Source: a virus. From it: a stretch of DNA of 20,755 nt. The notes under the pieces are model-generated. The model worked only from the letters and a program-made list of their open reading frames with translations. It made no database searches and was not told the DNA's origin. Each line of letters starts with the position of its first letter. The first letter of the stretch is position 1. This document shows positions 1-7,986 of this stretch, piece by piece. Made by a program: the position numbers and the translations under genes. The DNA is taken from IMG/VR virus record IMGVR_UViG_3300030406_002194, positions 1 through 20,755 of that record; one strand, given 5' to 3'.

Positions 1-206
1 ACAATAAAAGATGTTTTCAAGTTATGTTTCCAATAGATATGAGAGTAGCACCAACTGCTGACGTAACTTATGATGCTGATGGAAGTAGTGCTACACTAGA
101 CACTCCAACAATAAGCACAGATATGTTAAGGGCAAATACATCTGCAATAAGTGACTCAAACCGAGACCCTAGATTTACTGCTTTTAAAATGGATGCAGAG
201 TTATAG
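1..206 (+). CDS. C-terminal end of a probable tail fibre / receptor-binding protein (partial)
   Basis: The reading frame is open from the left edge of the window to a TAG at 204-206, so this is most likely the last 67 or so residues of a longer protein and not a small gene starting at the ATG at 24; no ribosome binding site precedes that ATG. The visible part contains the stretch FPIDMRVAPT and ends in KMDAEL. A 'Met-Arg-x-x-Pro-Thr' strand followed by a small beta-rich tail and an acidic last few residues is familiar from the C-termini of phage fibre and tail-spike proteins with a carbohydrate-binding beta-sandwich; this is recognition from memory of the family, not an alignment. It is followed by four more tail-appendage-like genes, which fits. 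The N-terminal part is outside the window, so the fold and length cannot be judged. Confidence 0.6.
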   Translation, partial: NKRCFQVMFPIDMRVAPTADVTYDADGSSATLDTPTISTDMLRANTSAISDSNRDPRFTAFKMDAEL

Positions 207-214
207 GAGATACT

Positions 215-391
215 ATGAATATTACAAAAGCTAAATATTGTTTAAATGAAGATGGCAATGCTAATCAAGTAATAGTTGTTACTATAGATGGAAAAGAACT
301 GTTTGTACCACTAGACCCTAACAACAGACACTACATAGAAATAATGAAACAAGTTGAAGAAGGTACACTTACAATAGAGGATGCTGATTAA
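215..391 (+). CDS. Small conserved phage protein, tail-appendage cluster (58 aa)
   Basis: An ATG at 215 is preceded five bases upstream by AGGAGA (205-210), which overlaps the stop of the previous gene, and the frame ends in TAA at 389-391, where the A is also the first base of the next ATG. The product starts MNITKAKY, carries a VPLDPNNRHY segment in the middle and ends EEGTLTIEDAD; it is acidic with no membrane segment. Small proteins with this 'MNITKAKY ... VPLDP-N ... EG-LTI-DAD' layout are common beside tail-fibre genes of marine phages, as far as I recall. Their function is unknown to me; a fibre accessory or chaperone role is only a guess from position. Start, ribosome binding site and overlap make it a convincing gene despite its size. 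Confidence 0.8.
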   Translation: MNITKAKYCLNEDGNANQVIVVTIDGKELFVPLDPNNRHYIEIMKQVEEGTLTIEDAD

Positions 392-873
392 TGTTAGGTC
401 ACGCTGCCATAGCAGAAACTGCTCTTGCTGATGTAGGTGGCGTATTACAAGTAGCAACAGCAGAGATGAGTGGTATCTCATCTGCAAGTTCTGTAGGTGT
501 AGGAACGCTTGTTGGTGTTGCATCAATGAGTTCAGCTTTCAGTCAACAGACTGAAGTTAGTACAAAAGTAAGTGGTGTTATAGATCTTAGTTCTGTTTTT
601 CTTATCACCGCAGAGAACATAAAAGTTGTTAACTTTACTGATGCAACTTTAAGTACAGCGTTTACACAAACTGCTGATGGTATTAAGATAGCATCAGGTG
701 TTGTAACAAAAGATTTGAATTTTACAAAAACAACATCTGGAGATATACTGTATGTAGCAGTAACAACAGATGCAACAACAGAGACGTACACAGAAATTAC
801 GCCAAGTGGTACAGAAACTTGGACAGAAATAACACCGAGTGGCACCGAAACTTGGACAGAAATAATACAGTGA
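391..873 (+). CDS. Tail fibre-like structural protein with C-terminal Trp-Thr repeats (160 aa)
   Basis: The ATG overlaps the previous stop by one base and is preceded by AGAGG about ten bases upstream. The first residues (MLGHAAIAETALADV) are a recognisable N-terminus of small marine-phage tail proteins. The middle (about residues 40-125) is Ser/Thr/Val/Ala-rich and predicted all-beta, with imperfect units such as SSAFSQQTE, SSVFLITAE and STAFTQTADG spaced roughly 20-25 residues apart, as in fibres built from stacked short beta repeats. Residues 131-160 are two and a half copies of an 11-residue unit of the form E-T-W/Y-T-E-I-T-P-S-G-T. It probably forms part of the distal tail or fibre; no enzymatic motif is visible. 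The assignment rests on composition, repeats and the neighbouring appendage genes. Confidence 0.65.
   Translation: MLGHAAIAETALADVGGVLQVATAEMSGISSASSVGVGTLVGVASMSSAFSQQTEVSTKVSGVIDLSSVFLITAENIKVVNFTDATLSTAFTQTADGIKIASGVVTKDLNFTKTTSGDILYVAVTTDATTETYTEITPSGTETWTEITPSGTETWTEIIQ
781..873 (+). repeat. 33-base in-frame tandem repeat, 2.7 copies
   Basis: Units begin at 781, 814 and 847, the last cut short by the TGA stop at 871-873. Each encodes E-T-(Y/W)-T-E-I-T-P-S-G-T. The units differ mainly at third codon positions (ACG/ACA, GGT/GGC, ACA/ACC), while the protein differs by only one Tyr/Trp change within the complete units. The peptide repeat is therefore conserved beyond what very recent DNA duplication would explain. 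Confidence 0.85.
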
Positions 874-881
874 GGTAAAAA

Positions 882-1508
882 ATGGCAAGTACATACACAT
901 CAAATACTGGCATAGAAAAAATAGGTGCTGGTGAACAAGCAGGTACTTGGGGTAATACCACCAATAACAATCTTGATATAGTAGATAGAACACTAAATGG
1001 TGTTATAACCTTAACAATCACTGGCAACAAAACACTAACAACAAGCGATGGCACTTTATCAGAAGGACACTATAAAGTTTTAGTTTTATCTGGTTCTCCA
1101 TCTGGTGCATTTGATTTAACCATAGATCCTAACGATCAACAAAAATGGTTTTTTATAAAAAACTCAACCAACCAAACAGCCACAGTAAAACAAGGCGGTG
1201 GATCAGGGACCACAGTAGCTTTAGCCACTAACACCTCTGGTATAATCTTTGCTGACGGCACTGGTGCAAATGCAAATGTAGCAGCAGTTCCAACAGATTT
1301 AGTAGGAGACACAAGTCCTCAACTTGGAGGAGATTTAGACACAAATGGTAACGCAATTTTATTTGGTTCTAGTAAATGGGCAATATCATTAGATACTGGT
1401 GATAATGAATTATTGTTTAAGTATAATGGCACAACTGTATTTAAATTAGGATCTAATGGTGCAGTAACATCAGCAAATAACATAACAGCGTTTGGAACAA
1501 GTTTATAA
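882..1508 (+). CDS. Probable tail fibre / tail appendage protein (208 aa)
   Basis: GAGG eight bases before the ATG is the likely ribosome binding site, and the stop overlaps the next ATG by one base. The N-terminus (residues 3-35) shows the pattern TYTSNTGIEKIGAGEQAGTWG followed by Asn-rich residues and LDIVD, a signature I associate with marine-phage fibre proteins of the 'G-x-GE-x-G-TWG-x-T-x-N-N-x-N' type. The middle is beta-rich (alternating Thr/Val/Leu, with WFFIKN at about 87-92). The C-terminal third holds a LGGDLDTNGNAI segment typical of stacked fibre repeats before the distal tip. Role: structural component of an adsorption fibre. The exact position in the virion cannot be told from sequence. 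Confidence 0.65.
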   Translation: MASTYTSNTGIEKIGAGEQAGTWGNTTNNNLDIVDRTLNGVITLTITGNKTLTTSDGTLSEGHYKVLVLSGSPSGAFDLTIDPNDQQKWFFIKNSTNQTATVKQGGGSGTTVALATNTSGIIFADGTGANANVAAVPTDLVGDTSPQLGGDLDTNGNAILFGSSKWAISLDTGDNELLFKYNGTTVFKLGSNGAVTSANNITAFGTSL

Positions 1509-2923
1509 TGGCAGCATTACAAGCATCTGGAGCCATATCACTTCAAGATATTGAAGAACAATACAATCCCGGAACGAACTTACCAAGTCGAGGATTGAGT
1601 GAGTTCTATCTTGGTGGTTCATTGGTTCGTGCTAATGCTGGTAATAATTCTTCTACAAACATGTCGGCTGGTGTGCCTACTTCTGGAACAATTTCATTTA
1701 ATGATTTTTATAGTAAAGAAAGAGCTTTTAAAAAAACGTACTCATCGACTGCCACAAATCAAAGTGCAGATAATGTTTTTGGAGATGACTTTGAAGTAGA
1801 TTATCCAAAACAAATTGTCATAGATTCGTCTCAAACAGTTGGATCAACTAGTACATCTAATGCTGCTTTGACAATAGAAAGCAATGGAGTTGGCTCTATT
1901 ACTATTACAAATAATGGTAGTATAGAAGGTGCTGGTGGAGCGGCAGGAGCGGCAGGTGGTAATGCTCTTGAAGTTGCTGGAAGTGTTGCAGTTACACTAG
2001 TTAATAATGGCACGATCAAAGCTGGTGGTGGCGGTGGTGGTGCTGGAGGCACTGGTGGTAAAGGTGTTTTTACAGCTAACGCTACGTTTTCAAGTTTAGT
2101 GGATCAAGGTGGTGGTGGATCATCTACACCACAAAATAATTCTCCAAGTTGGTTTACTACTTATGGATCATCTGGAAATGATTTAGATGGTAGAGGCGTT
2201 GTAGCAGATAGACAATGGGGTGGTATTGGAGCGCAATTTAACAGAGGTATTAATCCATCACAGTTTGATTTAAATTCTTTAGGTGGTGCAGGAACAGGTC
2301 TGTCTGGTAATTGTGCCAATAGAGGTCCTATTTACTTTTCTGCACAGACTAATACAACTGGCGTATACACTGTTTCAGCTTCGATTAGTTCTTTATATGG
2401 AAGTGGCTATGGAACACCAAAAATTTCTGTAAGTACAAGCACATCAAGCTCTGGTACTACTATATCTAATAGTGGTACAGTAGGTATTACTGCATCGACA
2501 ACTACTTATTTTACTGTTTTTGGATCAACTGCACATCAAGGAACAAATTCACCAAACTTTTATTATAATTCGTTGAGTGGTTCTGTCTCTGGTACTTGTT
2601 TAGCCACACAAGCTGGTGGTTCTGGAGGAGCAGGTGGTGTTGGTCAAGGATACAATCAATCTGCTGCGTCTGGGTCTAGTGGTAGTTCTGGATCTAACAA
2701 TTCGGGTGCTGGTGGAACAGGAGGTGCTGGTGGAGCATTTGGTGCATCTGGATCAACTGGATCAACAGGCAGTAATGGTAGTGGATCGTCAGTAAGTTTC
2801 CCAGCCACTGCACCAACAAATGGATCAAGTGGTAGTGCTGGTGGAGCTTCTGGTAAATCAATACAAGGTGTTAGCAATGTAACATCAAGTGGTAGTGGAT
2901 CTTTGACTGGAGGTACAGCGTAA
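1508..2923 (+). CDS. Glycine-rich tail adhesin (471 aa)
   Basis: The N-terminal 70 residues (LQASGAISLQDI, then LSEFYLGGSLV and TSGTISFNDFYSK) match a conserved attachment domain of marine-phage Gly-rich tail proteins as I remember it. Residues about 128-187 hold two copies of a module of the form 'ITI-NNG-I-x-G-x-GG-x-x-G': first around 130-150, again around 162-186 with a run of six glycines. Residues about 365-471 are dominated by Gly and Ser with spaced Gly-Gly pairs. Such patterns are known from phage adhesins in which bundled polyglycine type II helices form the host-recognition tip, for example gp38-type adhesins of some T4-like phages. Host receptor binding is therefore the likely role, by inference. 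GGAAC upstream is only a weak ribosome site; the TAATG overlap suggests translational coupling. Confidence 0.65.
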   Translation: MAALQASGAISLQDIEEQYNPGTNLPSRGLSEFYLGGSLVRANAGNNSSTNMSAGVPTSGTISFNDFYSKERAFKKTYSSTATNQSADNVFGDDFEVDYPKQIVIDSSQTVGSTSTSNAALTIESNGVGSITITNNGSIEGAGGAAGAAGGNALEVAGSVAVTLVNNGTIKAGGGGGGAGGTGGKGVFTANATFSSLVDQGGGGSSTPQNNSPSWFTTYGSSGNDLDGRGVVADRQWGGIGAQFNRGINPSQFDLNSLGGAGTGLSGNCANRGPIYFSAQTNTTGVYTVSASISSLYGSGYGTPKISVSTSTSSSGTTISNSGTVGITASTTTYFTVFGSTAHQGTNSPNFYYNSLSGSVSGTCLATQAGGSGGAGGVGQGYNQSAASGSSGSSGSNNSGAGGTGGAGGAFGASGSTGSTGSNGSGSSVSFPATAPTNGSSGSAGGASGKSIQGVSNVTSSGSGSLTGGTA

Positions 2924-5073
2924 TGCCTATGACAGCTTTAAAATTTAGGCCCGGTATAATATCTGACATCACATCTTACAGTAACGAAGGTGGTTTTGTT
3001 GATGGTGATAAAGTAAGATTTCGTTTTGGCTTTCCAGAAAAGTTTGGTGGTTGGGAGAAATATAGTTCTAATCAGTATCTAGGCAGTGCTAGAAGACTAC
3101 ACAACTGGGTAGCTCTTGATGGCTCTGACTTTATGGGTATTGGAACGCACCTTAAATACTACATAGAAGAAGGTCAGACATTTAATGACATTACGCCAAT
3201 TAGAAATACCACAGGTGCAGGCGATGTAACCTTTTCTGCGACAAACGGATCTACAACCATAACTGTTACCGATCCAGCACATGGTGCTAATGAAAAAGAC
3301 TTTGTAACATTCTCTGGTGCAGCAACTTTAGGTGGTACAATAACTGCCACAATACTTAATGCAGAGTTTCAAATTGCATCTATTATAAGTTCTAATGCTT
3401 ACACAATTACATCTAGTGTTGCAGCAAACTCATCTGATACTGGTAATGGTGGGTCTAGCGTTGTAGGTGCGTATCAATTGAATGTTGGATTAGATGTAAC
3501 AGTCGGTGGAACTGGTTGGGGTGCAGGTCAGTGGAGTGGTACAACATCAGGTGCTTTGGCAACTCAACTTAACGAAGCCTTAGACGCAAGTGAAACTGCA
3601 ATAGACGTAGACAGTGCAACAGGGATCACGGCTGGTGATTTGATATTAATAGAAGAAGAACTAATTACTGTTGGCACGATAAGTTCTAATACTTTAGGAA
3701 CTGGTGGAGGTCCATCAACCAGAGGTGCAAGTGGTACAGATGCAGCCACACACGCAGACAATACTCTTGTAAGATTAGCAACTGGTAATGCAGATTCTGC
3801 CAATGACTTTGTTGGATGGGGTGATGCAGCAAGTGTCACGACCCCCGGAGCACAGATTAGGTTATGGTCACATGACAATTTTGGTGAAGACATCATTATT
3901 AATCCCAGAGATGGTGGTTTATTTTACTGGGATAAAACAAATGGTTTAGGCAACAGAGCAGTAGAACTCAGCGCAACAAGCACATATTCTGGAGAAACAA
4001 GTGTTCCAACAGTAGCTAAACAAGTGCTTGTATCAGACCAAGACCGGCATGTTATCGTGTTTGGTTGTGATGGATTAGGTGCAACGTCTTCGGCTACAAT
4101 AGGAAATGGAATACAAGATCCATTGTTAATACGTTTCTCTTCACAAGAAAACCCAGTAGATTTTTTTCCAACTGCTACAAACACAGCAGGTGATTTAAGG
4201 TTAGGTGGTGGATCTACCTTCGTACAAGCTGTTGAAACAAAACAACAGATACTCGTCTTCACAAACAAAACACTGCACGCTATGAAGTTTATAGGTCCAC
4301 CATTTACGTTTGGTTTACAAGAACTGTCTAAGAACATAACGATTATGAGTCCTTTTTCTGCTGTTGCTGTTGAGGATGCTGTGTACTGGATGGGTGTTGA
4401 TACGTTTTATGTTTACTCTGGTGGTCAAACAATACAACTACCTTGCACAGTAAAAGATAAAGTATTTCTAGATTTTAATTTTGCAGAGCGTGACAAAGTT
4501 CATGTTGGTGTTAACTCAGAGTTTAGTGAGTTATTATGGTTTTATCCATCGTCTGCTGGTACACAGATAGATAAGTATGTTGCTTACAATTATTTAGAAA
4601 AAGTTTGGTATTACGGAACATTAGCAAGAGATGCGTGGATTGACAGAGGTATAAGAAATCTGCCACAAGCCACTGGTAATCAGTTTTTATACAACCATGA
4701 AGTTGGATTTGATGATGACGGTTCTGCTATGACATCGTTTATAGAGTCTTCTGCGATTGATATAGGTGACGGCGATAAGTTTGTTTTTTTAAAACAAGTC
4801 ATACCGGATATTACATTTAACGGGTCTACTAGTGTTAACCCTGACGTAGCGTTTACTATGAAGTCAAGAAACAATCCGGGTGCGAACTTTAATGAAAGCA
4901 CACAAGGCACGGCTCAAAGGTCCGCCACGAGCCCTGTTGAGCAGTTTACAGAAAAATTAAATTATCGTTTACGAGGCCGGTCTTTTGCATTAAGAATTGA
5001 TTCCACATCGCTAGGAACAAAGTATAAGTTAGGCACTCCCCGTGTGGATATAAGAGAGGATGGTAGACGCTAA
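2923..5073 (+). CDS. P22 gp10-like tail/DNA-stabilisation structural protein (716 aa)
   Basis: GGAGG nine bases before the ATG and a one-base overlap with the previous stop support this start. The first 95 residues (FRPGIISDITSYSNEGG, RFGFPEKFGGWEKY, RRLHNW, DITPIR) form a highly recognisable N-terminus of a large podovirus-type protein which I relate to the P22 packaged-DNA stabilisation / tail-hub family (gp10, Phage_stabilise); that relation is remembered, not computed. The rest is beta-rich with repeated Trp/Tyr-Gly motifs (LRLWSHDNFGED-like at 311-323, VYWMGVDTFYVYSGG). Residues about 211-286 look like a separate small domain inserted into it, ending in RGxxGTxAxxH. The protein probably sits at the head-tail junction and keeps packaged DNA in place. 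The exact subfamily is uncertain. Confidence 0.65.
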   Translation: MPMTALKFRPGIISDITSYSNEGGFVDGDKVRFRFGFPEKFGGWEKYSSNQYLGSARRLHNWVALDGSDFMGIGTHLKYYIEEGQTFNDITPIRNTTGAGDVTFSATNGSTTITVTDPAHGANEKDFVTFSGAATLGGTITATILNAEFQIASIISSNAYTITSSVAANSSDTGNGGSSVVGAYQLNVGLDVTVGGTGWGAGQWSGTTSGALATQLNEALDASETAIDVDSATGITAGDLILIEEELITVGTISSNTLGTGGGPSTRGASGTDAATHADNTLVRLATGNADSANDFVGWGDAASVTTPGAQIRLWSHDNFGEDIIINPRDGGLFYWDKTNGLGNRAVELSATSTYSGETSVPTVAKQVLVSDQDRHVIVFGCDGLGATSSATIGNGIQDPLLIRFSSQENPVDFFPTATNTAGDLRLGGGSTFVQAVETKQQILVFTNKTLHAMKFIGPPFTFGLQELSKNITIMSPFSAVAVEDAVYWMGVDTFYVYSGGQTIQLPCTVKDKVFLDFNFAERDKVHVGVNSEFSELLWFYPSSAGTQIDKYVAYNYLEKVWYYGTLARDAWIDRGIRNLPQATGNQFLYNHEVGFDDDGSAMTSFIESSAIDIGDGDKFVFLKQVIPDITFNGSTSVNPDVAFTMKSRNNPGANFNESTQGTAQRSATSPVEQFTEKLNYRLRGRSFALRIDSTSLGTKYKLGTPRVDIREDGRR

Positions 5074-5462
5074 TGTTAATCACTAGTATTCCTCAGTATA
5101 TTCAAGGTGTAACAAATGCAAAGTTAGATTTAACTACCACTGATTTAACTACGCTATTTACAGTTCCTAGTGATGCCGATTTCAACGCAGCTATTGTCAA
5201 TTCTATATTAGTATCTGAAGACAGTGGTAACGCTGACACAATAACAGTACAACTTGTTAACGGTAGCGATACGTTTAGTTTATTTAAAGTCAAAGCAGTA
5301 GGAGCTAATACAACGATAGAACTGCTTACAAAAGATTTAATACTACAAAGTGGCGAAGTGTTGAAAGTACAAGCAGCAACAGCAAACAGATTGCATGTTG
5401 TAGCCAGTATACAAGAGCTGTCTAAGACTAGGGTTACAACAAGTGCGCTATCGAGAATATAA
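5073..5462 (+). CDS. Small beta-rich virion protein (129 aa)
   Basis: The TAATG overlap with the preceding gene and GAGAGGATGG shortly upstream define the start. The sequence has alternating hydrophobic and polar residues throughout (LTTLFTVPS, ADTITVQLVNG, TIELLTKDLIL, RLHVVASIQEL) and no long helix, fitting a single beta-sandwich domain. Proteins of this size and pattern are frequent among structural genes of marine phages, where they may be decoration or tail-associated proteins. No catalytic or metal-binding motif is visible. Its place between the gp10-like protein and the internal virion proteins supports a structural role, but I cannot name the exact one. Confidence 0.6.
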   Translation: MLITSIPQYIQGVTNAKLDLTTTDLTTLFTVPSDADFNAAIVNSILVSEDSGNADTITVQLVNGSDTFSLFKVKAVGANTTIELLTKDLILQSGEVLKVQAATANRLHVVASIQELSKTRVTTSALSRI

Positions 5463-5500
5463 GATTGAACAAATAAATAAAATAGGGTAGACTTTGGAAC

Positions 5501-7078
5501 ATGGACCAAGCACTTAAACAAGAAGAGATACCGTCAGGTGGTATAGCTGACTTCATTTACAGTGATGAAGAGATTAAGCTTCTTGAAGAAAAGGAGTTGC
5601 AGGATCTTTATGGCCAGAACGGCATAGCTCAGTTTAAAGCCATTGGTAAAGAGATGGCTAACTTTGGTCGTTATGGCGATGATACCGTAGCTCATGTGGA
5701 AACAGGCGAGCTTATCGTCCCACGAGCCTTAATAGAAAACAATCCAAAGTTAAAAGAAAGCATATTTGGTCATTTGCGTGAGCTTGGCGTAGAAGATCCA
5801 GAAAGATATGTGGTTGGTACAAGCAAGAACAGTTTGAACCCAGACACAGGGTTACCAGAGTTCTTTCTTAAAAAGTTATTTAAAGGAGCTAAGAAAGCTG
5901 TTAGCTCTGTTGCAAAAGGTGTTGGCAAAGCATTAAAAGGTGTAGGTAAGGCGCTCAAGAGAGTAGCTCCTGTCATAGTGCCTTTGGCTCTAAACTATTT
6001 CTTACCGGGTCTTGGAGCAGTCTACTCAGGAGCACTTGGTGCTGGTATTACAACACTACTGCAAGGCGGCGATGTGAAAGATGCATTAAAGTCAGCTTTT
6101 GTCGGTGGGGCTACTGGTGCAGTAACCGCTGGTTTCGCTGGGCCTAACAAAGGATTAGAAGGTTTTGGTAAAAACATAGCTGCTGACGTAAGCGGAGGCA
6201 CCGGTAATATAGGTAAAGCTTTAACTGAAGGAAGTTTTGAACCACTAACAAGTACCAGTTTGCCGAGTTTACAAGATGTAACTAAGCAAGATACAAAACT
6301 AGTAGATACTGATGTTAAAGTTGATAAATTGCCAGCCTTATCAGAAAAGACTACTTTAGATTTAGAAGGTGGTGTAGCACAAGGTGTAGATGGTTTTGAA
6401 TTGCCAAAAGAACCACCAACAATGTTTGATAAAACAACTGACTTTTTGTTTAGGGGTGGTAAAACAGCCGACCAAGTTACTTTGGCACAAGATGCAGCCG
6501 AACAAAAATACTTGGCAAATGCTAAACTTAAAGGTATCACCCCAACACAAGCAGGTATTGATGCCGCTAGATCTGCGGCGGGACCGAGCTTTTTAGAAAG
6601 ATTTGGCCCATCAGCCGCTTTAGGTATAGCAGGATTGTCCGCAGCTGGGGCTTTTGACACACCAAAAGATGAGCCTCTACCGCCTCTTGAGACAGGGTTT
6701 GATATATACAGAAGAGATCCAGACAGATTTAATGTAGCTAACATAGATGTTAGAAAAGCAGAAGGACCGTTTGAAACTGATACTAGTTATGGTTTTGATT
6801 ATACTGCTCCCGTTTTCCCTAGAAATCCTTTTCTACCCCCTGTCTTCACTCAAAACGTAGCTGAAGGTGGTGAGATATTTCCAAGACGTAACGGTGGCAT
6901 AAGCCCCAGAGAAGGCACACCGGGCAAAGATAGTGTACGAGCCATGTTAATGCCGGGTGAGTTTGTTATGACAACAGATGCTGTAAAAGGTCTAGGTGAC
7001 GGGAACTTAGACAAAGGCATCAAAAACATGTATAGTGTGATGAGTAAACTAGAAAAGCGTGGAAAGGCGATGGCATAA
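5501..7078 (+). CDS. Probable internal virion / ejection protein with cationic amphipathic segment (525 aa)
   Basis: This gene follows a 38-base gap, one of the few in the structural cluster, and has only a modest ribosome site (TTGGAAC). Domains seen: an acidic N-terminus; a GDDTVAHVETGELIV motif at 59-73; a cationic stretch at 124-154 with eleven Lys/Arg and no acidic residues, containing the heptad GVGKALK twice; a hydrophobic, then Gly/Ala-rich region at about 155-214; an extended middle; and, near the end, two GG motifs (456-457, 465-466) and GKDSVRAMLMPGEFVM at 475-490. The 'D-S-V-x-A-M-L-x-PGEFV' motif is widespread in phage tape-measure and internal proteins. With no tape measure here and three ejection-like genes behind it, an internal virion protein that helps DNA cross the host envelope is the best reading; this role is inferred. 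Confidence 0.6.
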   Translation: MDQALKQEEIPSGGIADFIYSDEEIKLLEEKELQDLYGQNGIAQFKAIGKEMANFGRYGDDTVAHVETGELIVPRALIENNPKLKESIFGHLRELGVEDPERYVVGTSKNSLNPDTGLPEFFLKKLFKGAKKAVSSVAKGVGKALKGVGKALKRVAPVIVPLALNYFLPGLGAVYSGALGAGITTLLQGGDVKDALKSAFVGGATGAVTAGFAGPNKGLEGFGKNIAADVSGGTGNIGKALTEGSFEPLTSTSLPSLQDVTKQDTKLVDTDVKVDKLPALSEKTTLDLEGGVAQGVDGFELPKEPPTMFDKTTDFLFRGGKTADQVTLAQDAAEQKYLANAKLKGITPTQAGIDAARSAAGPSFLERFGPSAALGIAGLSAAGAFDTPKDEPLPPLETGFDIYRRDPDRFNVANIDVRKAEGPFETDTSYGFDYTAPVFPRNPFLPPVFTQNVAEGGEIFPRRNGGISPREGTPGKDSVRAMLMPGEFVMTTDAVKGLGDGNLDKGIKNMYSVMSKLEKRGKAMA

Positions 7079-7986
7079 TGGCAACAGAAGAAGTTATCCA
7101 AACCGTTAGAGAAACGCCTGAGATAGAAGCGTATCGAATAGGTTTACTAGAGTCTGCAAAGAAACTGGCAGATCAGGGAATTACATTACCAACACAACAA
7201 GTAGCAGGGCTCACGGGTCTTCAAGAAGCAGCTAGACGTCAGGCAGAAGCTGGTGTTGGTGCATTTATGCCATTTGTACAACAAGCTGGACAGACGTTAG
7301 GTGCATCAGGACAAACACTAGGCGGTGTTGAATCAGCACTAAGAGCGGGTGCCGGTCCAGTCACCCAAGAGATGATTGCTCGTAATATGAACCCTTTTCA
7401 ACAGGCAATCGCAGATGAGATTAACAGAGCATATGACAGACAGCTAAGGTCCAGTGCAGCTGGTGCAGTAGGAGCAGGCGCATTTGGTGGTTCAAGAGGT
7501 GAGATAGCAGCGTCTGAAATAGATAGAAACAGAGCAGCTGCGTTAGCACAGGCACAAGCGCAAAACTTTATGCAAGCACAGCAAGCAGCAGAAAGAGAAC
7601 TTGGAAGACAAACACAACTAGGGCAAGGCATCGCGGCTCTCGCAGGACAGGAGGGTCAGCTTGGTCTAAGACAGGCAGCCCTTGGAGAGACCGTACAGGG
7701 TCTTGGTCAAAGAGATGTAGAAGGTGCATTTAGAATAGGGCAGTTATTGCAAGCACAGGATCAGGCTAGATTAGATGCACAAAGACAAAGTGATTTAGCA
7801 CAAATTTACGAGCCTTATCAAAGACTTGGCTTTTTGTCAGACATATACAGTAAGACACCAACAACACAACAGACTATAACACAGTCTACTTCACCTAATG
7901 TATCACCATTTCAGCAATATTTAGGCCTCGGTATTGCAGGATTATCAGCGGCAGCAGGGGCGCAGAAAGCAGGGTTATTTGGATGA
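7078..7986 (+). CDS. Probable internal virion protein, Ala/Gln-rich (302 aa)
   Basis: The ATG overlaps the upstream stop (TAATG) and is preceded by GGAAAGG. The protein is almost wholly alpha-helical and rich in Ala, Gln and Gly. A conserved block at about 103-153 reads MNPFQQAIADEINR ... AGAFGGSRGEIAASEIDRNR, followed by an Ala-Gln helix; near 245-254 is YEPYQRLGFL; the last 22 residues form a hydrophobic Gly/Ala helix ending in GLFG. This layout is one I know from small DNA-ejection / internal virion proteins of podovirus-like marine phages, comparable in role to T7 gp14 or P22 gp7, although similarity to those was not tested. Its place before two larger ejection-like genes fits. A membrane-inserting C-terminus is plausible but inferred. 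Confidence 0.65.
   Translation: MATEEVIQTVRETPEIEAYRIGLLESAKKLADQGITLPTQQVAGLTGLQEAARRQAEAGVGAFMPFVQQAGQTLGASGQTLGGVESALRAGAGPVTQEMIARNMNPFQQAIADEINRAYDRQLRSSAAGAVGAGAFGGSRGEIAASEIDRNRAAALAQAQAQNFMQAQQAAERELGRQTQLGQGIAALAGQEGQLGLRQAALGETVQGLGQRDVEGAFRIGQLLQAQDQARLDAQRQSDLAQIYEPYQRLGFLSDIYSKTPTTQQTITQSTSPNVSPFQQYLGLGIAGLSAAAGAQKAGLFG

Noticed and set aside
24-206. Separate 60-residue gene starting at ATG 24
   Set aside because: The frame is open to the left window edge and no ribosome site precedes the ATG; a C-terminal fragment of a longer protein fits better.
781-873. CRISPR-like repeats
   Set aside because: The units are contiguous with no spacers and lie in frame in a fibre gene.
5463-5500. 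Possible promoter in the 38-base gap before the 525-aa gene
   Set aside because: TTGAAC is present, but no fitting -10 stands 15-19 bases downstream; A/T richness alone is not evidence.
6022-6744. 240-codon open frame on the minus strand
   Set aside because: It lies fully inside the 525-aa virion gene in antisense, has no ribosome site, and its Pro/Ser/Leu-rich product is what the reverse of Ala/Gly/Lys codons gives.
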